64,000 nucleotides of DNA from Phycisphaerales bacterium (GCA_009691915.1 SIAD01000001.1:1-64000); one strand, 5' to 3'. Counted from the first letter of the stretch, positions 8,226 through 17,766 are shown. Numbers and translations are program-made. Notes: generated by a model not told the origin, from the letters alone.

Positions 8226-8491
8226 CGGAGGGGAGAAAGATGTTCGAGGTGGTTCCGGGCCCGCGGCCCTTCTCCACGACAGGTACTTTCGGCAGTCTCT
8301 CAGCGAGATCCTCAGTTTTTTTAGACTAGGTGGCGATCCGCGAGGATCAGTGCGGCATCCGGGGGTTCTTCGCCTTGAGCGCGGAAGGACGGGAGGCGTC
8401 CTCAGAGTCCTCTAAGACACTAGCGCGCAACTAGTTCTGATTGGGGTGCGCGCAGTGGCTGGGGGGTACTTCAAGGGGGACTGAGCCCACC
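8226..8491. other. Intergenic, no gene recognised
   Basis: With the terminator this makes about 400 bases without a gene between the small lipoprotein and the DUF971 gene. It contains a T-rich stretch near 8318 and several short inverted repeats but no open frame with protein-like composition and no RNA family I recognise. The promoter of the small lipoprotein should lie at 8094-8190. Confidence 0.5.
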
Positions 8492-8890
8492 TCAGACCCG
8501 TCCACTGGCCGGGTCGATATCGCGGAGGTACTGCCACGAGTAGAGGCCCGTCGCGTGTCCGTCGCTGAAACGGATCCGTACCGCGTAATTTCCGATGAGT
8601 TCCGCATCGAGTGCCTCGAGCGCACCCATGTTCGTGCCCGCAGGGAGCACGGTCAGGGGATTTGATGCCAGGGCTTCCCGCAAGGCGCGGGCTTCGGCCG
8701 ACGGCGACATCCGCCTAAGGTGCGCTACCGAGTAGGAAGACCGTACACCGTCGCTCCACACGACAGTGAGGCCGTCCTGCCGATGCAGCTCGATGGTTGC
8801 CGGCCTGAGTGATTCGTCCACGCGGGCGATGCTAGAGGAGCGTAATGACCCAATCCCGCGCTCACTCCGGAGAGTCGATGATCGACTCAT
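8492..8890 (-). CDS. DUF971-domain protein
   Basis: A 132-residue protein whose residues about 30-128 form a DUF971 (gamma-butyrobetaine hydroxylase N-terminal-like) domain: IELHRQDGLTVVWSDG, YSVAHLRRMSPSAEAR, and the diagnostic end NYAVRIRFSDGHATGLYSW followed by QYLRDI. These domains occur alone or with Mrp/ApbC-type iron-sulfur carriers and 2-oxoglutarate oxygenases; a metal- or cluster-linked role is an inference. The start at 8890 overlaps the 3' end of the solute-binding gene by 29 bases; a later non-ATG start is possible. Confidence 0.82.
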   Translation of the reverse strand: MSRSSTLRSERGIGSLRSSSIARVDESLRPATIELHRQDGLTVVWSDGVRSSYSVAHLRRMSPSAEARALREALASNPLTVLPAGTNMGALEALDAELIGNYAVRIRFSDGHATGLYSWQYLRDIDPASGRV

Positions 8891-10424
8891 ACTGCTTCGA
8901 GAAGAACTCGCTGAATTGCCGTCGCATCAGCGTCATTGGCTCCTCGCGCAGTGACCAGAGTCCGCTTCTGGCGAAGCCACCGCGAAGCCATCCCGTGCGG
9001 ATCGCCCCAAGCTCGGCAGGATCGCTCAGTTGCAGCTCCTTGCCATCGGGCCCGGCGATTGAGGGCATAGCGTCGAAAGCCTCAAGCCACTTCTTGAGTT
9101 GTGGGTCGGTCACATCCGCGGCGGTGACGATGGCATCGGTGTGAGGGAATGCCGGGTGTGAGATGATCCGGTGCCATGCGCGGCGCAGGCGGTCGTCCTG
9201 ATTGATCGCCATAGAGACAAACACAGGCGAGACGAAGTCGCGAAAGTGCGGATTCGCCCCAATGGGCCACTGGTCTTCGAAGGGATTGACCTTGTCGATG
9301 AAGCACGATTCGCAGCACTCGTACGCAGCGCGGCGTGCGGGGAGCCGCCTCAGGGAGTACAGGTCAGGGCCGTCATGGCCGCACGCATCGGTGCTGCCCG
9401 CGGGAAGCTGCCAGAGCAGTTGGCCGTCCATGGAGAGACAGAACTCGACGAAGTGCTTAGCCATTTCGTAGTTCGGAGCGCCGCGAAGAATGCCTACAGG
9501 ATCGGCGTCGACCACGCTCTCGCCACGCGGGGTATCGAATGAGAGCCGTGCAATCGAGGGATCGCCGGTCGCGGCCGCCTCGTCCGCGAGCGACTGCACC
9601 TGGTACCTCCCGTAGAAGTCGATGGCGATTCCAGTCGCACTCTCGCCGCTACTCACGGTCGTCGGGATGCGGGAGCTCGCGGCGATAATCTGGTTGGAGT
9701 TGGCGGCGGCGCGGCGGAGGACTTGCCATCCCTTGGTCCACCCCAGTCGCTGGAGAATCGTCTCAAAGGCAGTGGCCACCGAACCGCTCTGTGAAGGATT
9801 CACCAGTGCAACGAATCCGAAGAGTGCCGGGTCGGCGAGGTCCGCCCAGCGAGTCGGTGGTTTAACCCCCAGCGTCCGACAGAGCGTCATGTCTGAGACG
9901 ATTCCGAATGTGCTCAGTGCTGCGCCGAACCAACGCTTGTCAGGATCGTAGATCGGCTGGCCATCGACCGAGTTCTCTCCATACCACTGAACCAGTTGCT
10001 CGTTGGAGAGCCAGTCGCACTCATCGAGAACGCGCGTTGAGGTCTCCGTCGTGCCGTCCTGATGCTTGACGAGTCGCGAGAGCGAATGAAACTCATAGGT
10101 TCCGCCGCCGAACAGCACATCCGCGTCGCCTCCGACGGGCGTGCCGTGCCTGAGGTCCGCCTTCGTCTGGGCGATCAGCATCCGTCGGATTTCACTTGTT
10201 CCGCCGGGTGTGCTCCACGCCACATGGACTTGGGTGCCGTACTCTCGCTCGTGCCACTTGGAGAACGCCCGGCCGAATTCATACCGGATCTGTTCGTTGT
10301 GGGGGGTGATGATGACCAGCGTGTTGGTCGCGGTGGTCGACGGGCTCCCCCGGTACGCGATCACGGGAGTCACAATCAGGACCACGATGGCGACGAGCGA
10401 CGCGATGACCGCCAGGCGGTTCAT
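8862..10424 (-). CDS. Extracellular solute-binding protein, iron(III)-transport-like
   Basis: A 520-residue protein with an N-terminal hydrophobic signal/anchor (about residues 5-23) and an ABC-type periplasmic binding fold of the Fe(III)/spermidine-binding class: TLVIITPHNEQIRYEFGRAF opens the first lobe, ADVLFGGGTYE is the hinge-side ligand loop, and GFVALVNPSQSGSVATAFE and DPVGILRGAPNYEMAKHFVE are typical of this class. It is longer than the usual 330-350 residues, mainly through C-terminal extension. No permease or ATPase gene is adjacent. Its start overlaps the pyrF stop by 4 bases. Confidence 0.82.
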   Translation of the reverse strand: MNRLAVIASLVAIVVLIVTPVIAYRGSPSTTATNTLVIITPHNEQIRYEFGRAFSKWHEREYGTQVHVAWSTPGGTSEIRRMLIAQTKADLRHGTPVGGDADVLFGGGTYEFHSLSRLVKHQDGTTETSTRVLDECDWLSNEQLVQWYGENSVDGQPIYDPDKRWFGAALSTFGIVSDMTLCRTLGVKPPTRWADLADPALFGFVALVNPSQSGSVATAFETILQRLGWTKGWQVLRRAAANSNQIIAASSRIPTTVSSGESATGIAIDFYGRYQVQSLADEAAATGDPSIARLSFDTPRGESVVDADPVGILRGAPNYEMAKHFVEFCLSMDGQLLWQLPAGSTDACGHDGPDLYSLRRLPARRAAYECCESCFIDKVNPFEDQWPIGANPHFRDFVSPVFVSMAINQDDRLRRAWHRIISHPAFPHTDAIVTAADVTDPQLKKWLEAFDAMPSIAGPDGKELQLSDPAELGAIRTGWLRGGFARSGLWSLREEPMTLMRRQFSEFFSKQYESIIDSPE

Positions 10425-11299
10425 GACGCCGCGTGTCCGTCGATCGCACTCGGCGCGACCCCGATGGAGATCTCTTGGGCAAAGCGTGCGGCAGCTCGTG
10501 AGACGAGGGTCATCCAGGGCTCTCCCGAACCCTCCGGATAGATCACGCTGCGGCTCGCTGTGATGATCGCCCCTCGGCCATCGGCATTGAAGCAGGGGAT
10601 CACATCGGCGAGCGAGCCGCCCTGAGCGCCGTAGCCGGGTACGAGGAAAATCTGCTGCGGCATCCGTCGGCGCAGTGCTGCCGCCTCGCGTGACTTGGTA
10701 GCACCGACAACTGCGCCGAGGCTGCTGTATCCCCGTGATCCGATGCGCGAAGCCCCCTCTCGCGCGACGAGATCGGCGACAAGTTCCGCGATCGTCGGAC
10801 CATCCCGTGTCGGTAGCGACTGGAGCGCGTCCGAGCCGGGGTTGGAAGTGCGCACCAGCGCGAACGCACCGGCGCGGACGAGCAGAGGAGCCACGCAGTC
10901 CATCCCCAGATATGGGCTCGCCGTTGTCCAGTCTGCGCCGTAATGGCCCACCAGCGCTGCCTCGTAGTGTTCCGCAGAGATTCCGATGTCCCCGCGCTTG
11001 GCGTCAAGGATGGTGATGAGCCCCGCATCGGTTGCGGCAGCCATCGACTGCTCGAGGACTCTCAGCCCGTCAGGACCGAATCGCTCGTAGCAAGCCGACT
11101 GAAACTTCACGCATGGGACGATCCCGCGGACCGCGGCCACGATGCCGAGGCTGAACGCTTCGATTGCCGCAACTGGCGAACCGGCCAGTTCCCCTGGGAG
11201 TTTGGTCAGCACTGGGTCGATCCCGACACACACCGGTGCGCCGACAGCATCTATCGCGTCGAGGAGCCTGTCAGCGGGGTGTGGCCGTTGCACGGTCAT
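10421..11299 (-). CDS. pyrF: Orotidine 5'-phosphate decarboxylase (type 2)
   Basis: Catalyses the last step of UMP synthesis, OMP to UMP plus CO2. The 292-residue length and motifs fit the PyrF subfamily 2: VCVGIDPVLTKLP near the N-terminus, VKFQSACYERFG, and the catalytic Asp-Lys signature ITILDAKRGDIG near residue 100. Later segments PYLGMDCVAPLL, VRTSNPGSDALQ and VPGYGAQGGS also match. It leads a leftward run with the solute-binding and DUF971 genes and is divergent from cinA, with 39 bases between starts. Confidence 0.94.
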   Translation of the reverse strand: MTVQRPHPADRLLDAIDAVGAPVCVGIDPVLTKLPGELAGSPVAAIEAFSLGIVAAVRGIVPCVKFQSACYERFGPDGLRVLEQSMAAATDAGLITILDAKRGDIGISAEHYEAALVGHYGADWTTASPYLGMDCVAPLLVRAGAFALVRTSNPGSDALQSLPTRDGPTIAELVADLVAREGASRIGSRGYSSLGAVVGATKSREAAALRRRMPQQIFLVPGYGAQGGSLADVIPCFNADGRGAIITASRSVIYPEGSGEPWMTLVSRAAARFAQEISIGVAPSAIDGHAAS

Positions 11300-11338
11300 T
11301 GCGAGTGATCCTAGCGACGGGAGATACCCTCAACCCCA

Positions 11339-12649
11339 ATGGGAGTGACGGCCGCAATCCTCTCCATCGGCGACGAACTCACGCTCGGACAGGTGGGTGA
11401 ACGCAACGCCCAGTGGATCGCCCAGGAGCTTCTTTCGCTCGGTGTGACCGTCGTCGAGCACCGCACGGTGGCCGACGATCGTGCCGCGATCGCTCGTGCG
11501 TTCAGAGAGCTCGCCTGCGGTCGATTCGTAGTCGTCTCCACGGGTGGGCTCGGTCCGACCGACGACGATCTCACGCGCGAGAGCCTCGCCGATGCCTTGG
11601 GGGACACGGCACTGGTGGAAGACCCGGAAGCGCGTTGTGCAATCGAGGCCCGTTTCGCGAAGCGGGTCCATCCCATGCCGGCGATCAATCTTCGACAGGC
11701 GCTACGCCCGCGGACGGCACGGACTCTCCTCAATGCCCACGGAACGGCCCCCGGATTGGCGGCGACACTCGGTGGAACGCTCATCTACTGCCTCCCGGGG
11801 CCTCCGTCGGAGATGTCACCCATGGTCTCTAAGCAGGTCCTTGCGGATATCACCGCTCGGCTTCCGCAGGCCCTTCGTGGAGGTGTGTGCTCGCGAACAA
11901 TTCACAGTTGCGGACTATCGGAGGCGCTCGCGGCGCAGCGGCTCGGGGGACTGATGGATCGAGGGTGCAACCCGCTCGTCGGGACGACGGCACAGTCCGC
12001 AGTGGTCAGCGCACGAGTGCGGGGCTGGGACGAACATGCACACGACGGCTCGGTCGAACGCGTGATCACCGAGATTCAGCGCGCCTGGCATCCGTATGTC
12101 TTCGGCGAGGGATCGACGACCTTGTCACAGTCGCTGGGCGATGCGCTCGTAGGTCGCGGTGAACGGATCGCTCTCGCCGAGAGCTGCACCGGCGGCGGTG
12201 TGGGCGAGTTTCTCACCAGCTCGCCAGGGGCAAGCAAGTGGTGTGTCGGCGGATGGATCGTCTACTCCAACTGGCTAAAGGAGTCGGCGCTGGGGGTGTC
12301 GGAAGAATTGCTAGTGCGCGACGGTGCAGTGAGCGAGTCGGTGGCATGCGCGATGGCCCTCGGCGCGGCAGACCGTGCGGGTGTTCGATACGGCCTCAGC
12401 ACGACTGGGATTGCGGGTCCGGATGGTGGAAGTCCGGAGAAGCCTGTCGGGACAGTGTGGATCGGTATCGCCGACATGGGAAGCGGAAGAGATCCCGCAG
12501 TGCGCGCGCGACGATTCCACTTTCCACAGGATCGCGCGGGCATTCGCGTCGCGACCCAGCGCATCGCCGTGCAATGGGCGAGGCTCTTCGTCGGGGGAAT
12601 CGCCGATGTTCCGCTCCTCTGGGAAGTTGGGGGACCGCCCAAGGCGTGA
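11339..12649 (+). CDS. cinA: CinA-family nicotinamide-nucleotide amidohydrolase
   Basis: A 436-residue two-domain protein. Residues about 5-175 form a MoCF-biosynthesis-like domain (AAILSIGDELTLGQVGERNA, VVSTGGLGPTDDDLTRE, YCLPGPPSEM). Residues about 270-425 form the PncC/CinA C-terminal domain (IALAESCTGGGVGEFLTS, YGLSTTGIAGPDGGSPEKP, VGTVWIGIAD), the NMN deamidase that returns NMN to NAD synthesis. Family members may also hydrolyse ADP-ribose with the N-terminal domain. It begins a rightward run with folK, a thioredoxin-like gene and polA. Confidence 0.94.
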   Translation: MGVTAAILSIGDELTLGQVGERNAQWIAQELLSLGVTVVEHRTVADDRAAIARAFRELACGRFVVVSTGGLGPTDDDLTRESLADALGDTALVEDPEARCAIEARFAKRVHPMPAINLRQALRPRTARTLLNAHGTAPGLAATLGGTLIYCLPGPPSEMSPMVSKQVLADITARLPQALRGGVCSRTIHSCGLSEALAAQRLGGLMDRGCNPLVGTTAQSAVVSARVRGWDEHAHDGSVERVITEIQRAWHPYVFGEGSTTLSQSLGDALVGRGERIALAESCTGGGVGEFLTSSPGASKWCVGGWIVYSNWLKESALGVSEELLVRDGAVSESVACAMALGAADRAGVRYGLSTTGIAGPDGGSPEKPVGTVWIGIADMGSGRDPAVRARRFHFPQDRAGIRVATQRIAVQWARLFVGGIADVPLLWEVGGPPKA

Positions 12650-12661
12650 CACGATGACGAC

Positions 12662-13183
12662 ATGAGCACCCGCACCTTCATTGCGCTCGGAGCGAACCTC
12701 GGCGACCGCGCGGCCACGATCGACGCAGCGGTTGCGTCACTGGCCGGATCCGACGGAGTGACCATCTCGCGGATGAGTTCGCTCTACGAGACCGAGCCGA
12801 TCGGTCCCGCCCAGCCCAGGTATCTCAACGCCGTGTGCGAGGCGATGACGACTCTTGACCCTCTCGGACTCCTTGGCCGCCTTCACGAAATCGAGCAGGG
12901 GCTTGGACGGCACCGCGAGCGCTCTCAGCGAAACGCGCCACGCACGATCGATCTCGACATTCTGCTCTTCGGAGACGCGTCCCTCGCACTTCCTGGTTTG
13001 ACAGTCCCCCATCCACGCATGTGTCAACGGGCATTTGTGCTCATTCCGCTGTTGGAAATCAGCCCGGACGAGATTGTCCCCGGGGATGGGATCCCGCTAG
13101 CATCGTTTCTTTCGGCCCTCGAAGGGAATCTCGGCGCAGGCGGCGTTGCCATGTGGCGCGCCCGAGCAGAGAGCCTTCGGTGA
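12662..13183 (+). CDS. folK: HPPK: 2-amino-4-hydroxy-6-hydroxymethyldihydropteridine diphosphokinase
   Basis: Transfers pyrophosphate from ATP to 6-hydroxymethyl-7,8-dihydropterin in folate synthesis. 173 residues, near family size. Key segments: FIALGANLGDR at the N-terminus, SSLYETEPIG, YLNAVCEAMTTL, IEQGLGRHRERS and the signature RTIDLDILLFGD with metal-binding aspartates, then PHPRMCQRAFVLIPL. It follows cinA by 12 bases. Confidence 0.95.
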   Translation: MSTRTFIALGANLGDRAATIDAAVASLAGSDGVTISRMSSLYETEPIGPAQPRYLNAVCEAMTTLDPLGLLGRLHEIEQGLGRHRERSQRNAPRTIDLDILLFGDASLALPGLTVPHPRMCQRAFVLIPLLEISPDEIVPGDGIPLASFLSALEGNLGAGGVAMWRARAESLR

Positions 13184-13201
13184 GCCACGATGGAGATTCG
13201 C

Positions 13202-14560
13202 ATGGACACTGTCATGGACACTTGGAAGTCGGCATGCATTGGTTCGGTCGCGGTCTCGATGATGCTCTCTGGTTCGATGGCCTTCGCCCAGGGCGATGGC
13301 AAGACCCCGGATGCGCCGTCGGCTACTGCGCCGCCGGCTCCCGCGGACGGCGAGGGGGCTCCGAACTTATTAGACATGCTCCCGAAGATGCCGCTCAATG
13401 CGGAGTCTTTCGATGCCGCGGACAAGTCCCCCGAGGCGATTACCAAGGGTATTAGTCTGATGGATCAAGTAGCCGCCGCGTACAAGGCCGCACCGCTGAT
13501 GACAGACACGGTCGCTTGGTCGCTCAATGTTCCCGGGGGTGGAGAGCAGAAGGATTCGTTGTCGGTGATCATCGGCGCAGGGCAGGATCTTGAAGTCACG
13601 ATGTTGGGAGCAAGGCTCGTCAGCGTTGGCGGCAAAGTTTACTTTGTGTCCCTAGACTCGGAGGACAAGTTCGTTGAGGTTCCCCTTGACGGCACCGTCG
13701 TCAACACACTTCGCAACCACTTCGACGGCCTTGAGTTGCCGTTGCCGCATCTTGACTACCGCGCCGGGATGGCGCCGGGGAAGGCCGCCGAGGCATTCAG
13801 TTTCGGCGGATCCCACGGTGGAACCGTGGTCGGGTACCGCCAGAAGGACGGGGTCGATCAGGTTCTCATCGGTGAGACCGCCAACGATCTGCTGCTCAAC
13901 ATCAATCCGGCGTCGAAGTTCGTTACATCCATGAAACTTGCGCTGTCCCTGCCGGGCATGCCGGAAGGAGTCCGATTCGCGGTCGATTTCACACTGGATC
14001 CCAGGGTGCCCGAGGCGCTCTCGACACCGATCGCCTTCGACCCCGGGACCCGCAAGGCGGTCAAGTCGCTGGATGAACTTGCAGCGGACCTCCCGCAGTC
14101 GATTCAGGCTGGTGCGGTGGCTCCCGCATTCTCACTACAGGATCTTGATGGCAAGACCGTGACGCTCGCAGAGTTCCAGGGCAAGGTTGTCGTCGTTGAC
14201 TTCTGGGCCACATGGTGCGGCCCATGCCGCAAAGGGCTCCCCGCGATCAATGACCTGGCGAAGTGGGTTGCCGAGACGAAGCAGCCGGCCGTTGTGCTGG
14301 GGATCAATGTCTGGGAGCGCGGCGAGAACCCGGCCGAGAAGTCGCGGGCGTATTGGACGAAGCAGGCATTCGTGTTCCCCACCCTTCTGGATCACTCGGG
14401 TGAAGTCGTCAAGCGCTACGGATTCGACGGGATTCCCGCGACCGTTGTCATTGGTCCTGACGGCATGGTGGCTACCGTCCACACGGGCTTTGACCCCCAG
14501 GGCAATCTGACCGAGGTCCTGAAGGCCGAGGTCCTGAAGGCGCTCGGTTCTAAGGGCTGA
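13202..14560 (+). CDS. Secreted TlpA-like thioredoxin-fold protein
   Basis: About 452 residues. A signal peptide (ending near SGSMAFAQ) precedes an acidic Pro/Ala-rich stretch, then a beta-rich domain of about 230 residues (VAWSLNVPGG to DFTLDPRVPEAL) resembling LolA-like outer-membrane lipid-carrier folds. The C-terminal 150 residues are a TlpA/ResA-type thioredoxin domain with active site FWATWCGPCRKGLP and the cis-Pro loop GIPATVVIG. Such proteins keep exported cysteines reduced or serve cytochrome c maturation; the specific substrate is unknown. The ATG at 13202 has GGAG 6 bases upstream; an ATG at 13190 is also in frame. The tail carries a small tandem repeat (EVLKAEVLKAL). Confidence 0.85.
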   Translation: MDTVMDTWKSACIGSVAVSMMLSGSMAFAQGDGKTPDAPSATAPPAPADGEGAPNLLDMLPKMPLNAESFDAADKSPEAITKGISLMDQVAAAYKAAPLMTDTVAWSLNVPGGGEQKDSLSVIIGAGQDLEVTMLGARLVSVGGKVYFVSLDSEDKFVEVPLDGTVVNTLRNHFDGLELPLPHLDYRAGMAPGKAAEAFSFGGSHGGTVVGYRQKDGVDQVLIGETANDLLLNINPASKFVTSMKLALSLPGMPEGVRFAVDFTLDPRVPEALSTPIAFDPGTRKAVKSLDELAADLPQSIQAGAVAPAFSLQDLDGKTVTLAEFQGKVVVVDFWATWCGPCRKGLPAINDLAKWVAETKQPAVVLGINVWERGENPAEKSRAYWTKQAFVFPTLLDHSGEVVKRYGFDGIPATVVIGPDGMVATVHTGFDPQGNLTEVLKAEVLKALGSKG

Positions 14561-14583
14561 GCGGTCCGCGCAACGCAAGTCAA

Positions 14584-17517
14584 GTGAGGCGCGTGACCGG
14601 AAGCGACGACACATTCTTCGTCGTTGACGGTCACGCGCAGTTTTTTCGTGCCTACTACGCCATCCGGGGAGGGATGACCAGTCCGACGACTAACGAGCCG
14701 ACGCAGATGGCATTCGGTTTCGTCGGAATGATGATCCGTCTGATCCGCGAGCGCCAACCGGCGCATCTTGTCCTCGTGATCGACCGCGCAGGCGACCGAG
14801 AGACATTTCGCTCCGACCTCTACCCCGAGTACAAGGCGCACCGCCCGCCCGCGCCGCTCGACTTCCATGGTCAGGTGGAACGGTGTCTCGAGTTCGTTCG
14901 GCTTCTGGGAATCCCGGTGTACGCCGTCGAGCGCGTGGAAGCGGACGATGTGATTGCCACGATTGCACGGCGAGTCCGCAGGGAGCGGCCCGAATTCAGG
15001 GTCCGAATCGTGTCGCGGGACAAGGATCTATCTCAGCTTGTCGATTCGCACACGACCCTCTTCGACCCCCAGACGGGAACCGATCTCGGTCCGGAAGAGC
15101 TCTTCGAGACCAAGGGGGTCCGTGCTGACCAGGTCGCGGACATGCTCGCGCTGATGGGGGATGCCGTCGACAATGTGCCCGGTGTTGCCGGAATCGGCCC
15201 CAAGACCGCCGCGCAGCTCATCACTACCTACGGCTCGCTCGATGGCGTTCTGGCGAATCTCGCGTCGCTTACTCCCAAGCGCCGGGAGGCCATCGAGGCG
15301 GCGCGGGGAACGCTGGCGATGTCACGCCAGCTCGTGGCGCTCAAGGAAGACTGCGAGATCGACCTCTCGTACGAAACAACCCGCGTTGACTTGTCGCGCG
15401 CCAAGCTCCCCGAACTTCTCGCGCTTCTGGCGACGCTCGGATTCGGGCGATTGCGAAGCGAGGTCGAAGCGGTCGTCCGCGGGACGCGGTCAAGGCCAGA
15501 AGTCGAAGTCTCTGGCGCGCGTGAGGGGAGTGCTCCTGTTCGCGCTCCTGTTCGCAAGCCGACACTACGCCATGACGACTTCGCCGACGCGCCGCTCTTT
15601 GCCCCTCGGCAAAGCGCGGACTCGATCGCCGTAGCGTCCGCGGCGATCGCGGCGTCCCATCCGGTTTTCGCCGCCAAGTACCAGTGCGTGAGGACTCCCG
15701 AGGCGATTGCGGCCCTACTCCTGGAGGCACGCGCGGCCGCATCCGCTGGAGCCCGGATCGCGTTTGACACTGAAACCGACTCCCTCAACACCGTCGTCGC
15801 ACGGCTGTGCGGCATCAGCTTCTCATGGGCAAAGGGCACCGGGGCCTACATCCCGGTACGCTCGCCCGAATCGGCGGCCCACTGCTCCATTGACGAGGTG
15901 CTCGGACTCCTGAGGCCCTTCTTCGAGGATGCCTCAGTCGCAAAGGTCGCGCACAACGCGAAATTCGACCTTCAGGTCCTCAGGCGACACGGAATCATGG
16001 TCTTGGGTCTTGTGGGGGATTCGATGATCGCTTCCTATGTTCACGACTCGACGCGGATCAGTCACTCGCTCGACTCGCTCGCGCAGTCACACCTCGGATA
16101 CACCCCAGTCCCGATCAAGGATCTCATAGGAACAGGCGACTTTCAGCGGACTTTCGACCAGGTGCCGCTCCGTGAGGCCTCGCTCTACGCCGCGGAAGAT
16201 GCGGACATCGCCCATCGCCTCGACGCGCTCCTCGGCGACATCGTTGATCAGGAGGGGCTCGGGACGCTCTACCACGAGATCGAAGTCCCGCTCATCGAAG
16301 TCCTCGCGGACATGGAGTTCAACGGGATTCTGGTCGATCGCCCTGAGCTCGAGTCGCAGTGTGCCCGGCTCAGTCGGGAGACCGATACCTACCGCAACGA
16401 ACTCGTCGCCAGTGCCCCGCATCCATTCAACCCCGATAGCCCTAAGCAACTCGCCGCCGTGCTGTTCAACTCGCCCGAGTCCAATCCGCCTGGCCTTGGC
16501 CTCAAGTCCCCACGGCGCGGTAGTTCGGCACCGAGCACGAATGTTGTGGTCCTCGAGCGGCTCGCGGCGGACCCCGCGACCACGACCGATATTCCGGCGA
16601 GGATGATCGAGTACCGACGGTTGCGGAAGCTGGTGGGTACTTACCTCGTGGCACTGCGTGAGGCGATCGAACCGACTACTCAGCGCATACACGCGTCCTT
16701 CCACCAGACGGGAACTGCGACCGGGCGACTTTCATCGAGCGACCCGAACATGCAGAACATCCCGATCCGCAGCGAGTTGGGACGGGAGATCCGCCGTGCC
16801 TTCATTGCGCCCCCGGGTTACCGGCTGGTGGCCTGCGATTACTCGCAGATAGAACTTCGGATCCTCGCCCACCTCGCCGATGATCCCGCGATGATCTCGG
16901 CCTTTCAGGCTGACATCGACATCCATACGGCGGTGGCCGCACAGGTCCACGGGATCGATCCGTCGCGCGTCACACCGGCGCAGCGCAGTGGCGCCAAGAT
17001 GGTCAACTTTGGAATCGTCTACGGGATCACGCCGTATGGTCTGGCGCAGAGGCTGGGGGCTGGCACGACACCTCAGCGAGCCAAGGAGATCATCGACTCG
17101 TATCGCGAGCGCTACTCGAAAATCGACGCGTTTCTTGCCCGCTGCGTCGCGCAGGCCAGAAACCATGGATTCGTTTCGACGATGATGGGTCGTCGCCGAA
17201 GTGTTCCGCAGATCAATTCGCCAAATCCTGGGGAGCGAGCACTGGGGGAGCGCATTGCGATCAACACGGTAGTGCAGGGGACTGCTGCCGACCTCATCAA
17301 GATGGCCATGATCGCCATCTACCGTGACATGCACGACGCCGTTCCGGGAATGCGCCTCCTCCTGCAGATCCACGACGAACTTGTCTTTGAAGTTCCCGAG
17401 GCGCTCGTGCCCGGTGCCACGGCCTGGATTCAGGCTCGCATGGCGGCGGTGGCGTGTCTCAAGGTTCCGCTCACTTCGCAGGCCGCAAGCGGTGCGAATT
17501 GGTACGACGCCAAGTGA
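14584..17517 (+). CDS. polA: DNA polymerase I
   Basis: A 977-residue three-domain repair and Okazaki-fragment polymerase. The 5' nuclease spans about residues 8-300 (FFVVDGHAQFFRAYYA, YPEYKAHRPP, GDAVDNVPGVAGIGPKTA). The 3'-5' exonuclease looks intact: FDTETDSL (Exo I), AHNAKFDLQV (Exo II) and YAAEDADIAHRLDAL (Exo III). The polymerase has motif A DYSQIELRILAHLADD, motif B RSGAKMVNFGIVYG and motif C QIHDELVFEVPE. The start is a GTG with no strong ribosome site, and another GTG lies three codons on. It is followed by tRNA-Asp. Confidence 0.97.
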   Translation: MRRVTGSDDTFFVVDGHAQFFRAYYAIRGGMTSPTTNEPTQMAFGFVGMMIRLIRERQPAHLVLVIDRAGDRETFRSDLYPEYKAHRPPAPLDFHGQVERCLEFVRLLGIPVYAVERVEADDVIATIARRVRRERPEFRVRIVSRDKDLSQLVDSHTTLFDPQTGTDLGPEELFETKGVRADQVADMLALMGDAVDNVPGVAGIGPKTAAQLITTYGSLDGVLANLASLTPKRREAIEAARGTLAMSRQLVALKEDCEIDLSYETTRVDLSRAKLPELLALLATLGFGRLRSEVEAVVRGTRSRPEVEVSGAREGSAPVRAPVRKPTLRHDDFADAPLFAPRQSADSIAVASAAIAASHPVFAAKYQCVRTPEAIAALLLEARAAASAGARIAFDTETDSLNTVVARLCGISFSWAKGTGAYIPVRSPESAAHCSIDEVLGLLRPFFEDASVAKVAHNAKFDLQVLRRHGIMVLGLVGDSMIASYVHDSTRISHSLDSLAQSHLGYTPVPIKDLIGTGDFQRTFDQVPLREASLYAAEDADIAHRLDALLGDIVDQEGLGTLYHEIEVPLIEVLADMEFNGILVDRPELESQCARLSRETDTYRNELVASAPHPFNPDSPKQLAAVLFNSPESNPPGLGLKSPRRGSSAPSTNVVVLERLAADPATTTDIPARMIEYRRLRKLVGTYLVALREAIEPTTQRIHASFHQTGTATGRLSSSDPNMQNIPIRSELGREIRRAFIAPPGYRLVACDYSQIELRILAHLADDPAMISAFQADIDIHTAVAAQVHGIDPSRVTPAQRSGAKMVNFGIVYGITPYGLAQRLGAGTTPQRAKEIIDSYRERYSKIDAFLARCVAQARNHGFVSTMMGRRRSVPQINSPNPGERALGERIAINTVVQGTAADLIKMAMIAIYRDMHDAVPGMRLLLQIHDELVFEVPEALVPGATAWIQARMAAVACLKVPLTSQAASGANWYDAK

Positions 17518-17600
17518 TCGTGATGGGTTGGTTGACGCGCGGCCGCGCTTCGCTACGATTCACCGCCCGAAACCGCAAAGCGGTCTCGGAACTGGCCTTT

Positions 17601-17674
17601 GGGGCGGTAGCTCAATTGGTTAGAGTACCGGCTTGTCACGCCGGTGGTTGCGGGTTCGATTCCCGTCCGCCTCG
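17601..17674 (+). tRNA. tRNA-Asp(GUC)
   Basis: 74 nt cloverleaf: acceptor GGGGCGG/CCGCCTC with one G-U pair, D-arm AGCTCAATTGGTTAGAGT, anticodon loop with GTC (CTTGTCA), T-loop TTCGATT, discriminator G as expected for Asp. CCA is not encoded. It is followed directly by a terminator. Confidence 0.95.
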
Positions 17675-17678
17675 TTCG

Positions 17679-17706
17679 ACCCTCGCGCAAGCGAGGGTTG
17701 TTTTTT
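17679..17706 (+). terminator. Rho-independent terminator after tRNA-Asp
   Basis: Perfect 8-bp stem ACCCTCGC/GCGAGGGT with GCAA tetraloop (17687-17690), followed by TGTTTTTT. It ends the polA/tRNA-Asp transcript. Confidence 0.9.
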
Positions 17707-17766
17707 GGGTGACTCAGGGTGATTCAGGGTGATTCATGGTGATTCATGGTGACTCAGGGTGACGAA
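17707..17766. repeat. Six-copy 10-bp tandem repeat (GGGTGAYTCA)
   Basis: Six head-to-tail 10-mers follow the terminator: GGGTGACTCA, GGGTGATTCA twice, TGGTGATTCA, TGGTGACTCA, and a diverged GGGTGACGAA. The last copies overlap the 3' end of the leftward redoxin gene and contain its stop codon. Each unit holds TGA on one strand and TCA on the other. Confidence 0.85.

Noticed and set aside
8226-8491. Structured RNA or riboswitch in the gap before the DUF971 gene
   Set aside because: Only short inverted repeats are visible; none matches a riboswitch, signal-recognition or 6S RNA core that I know.
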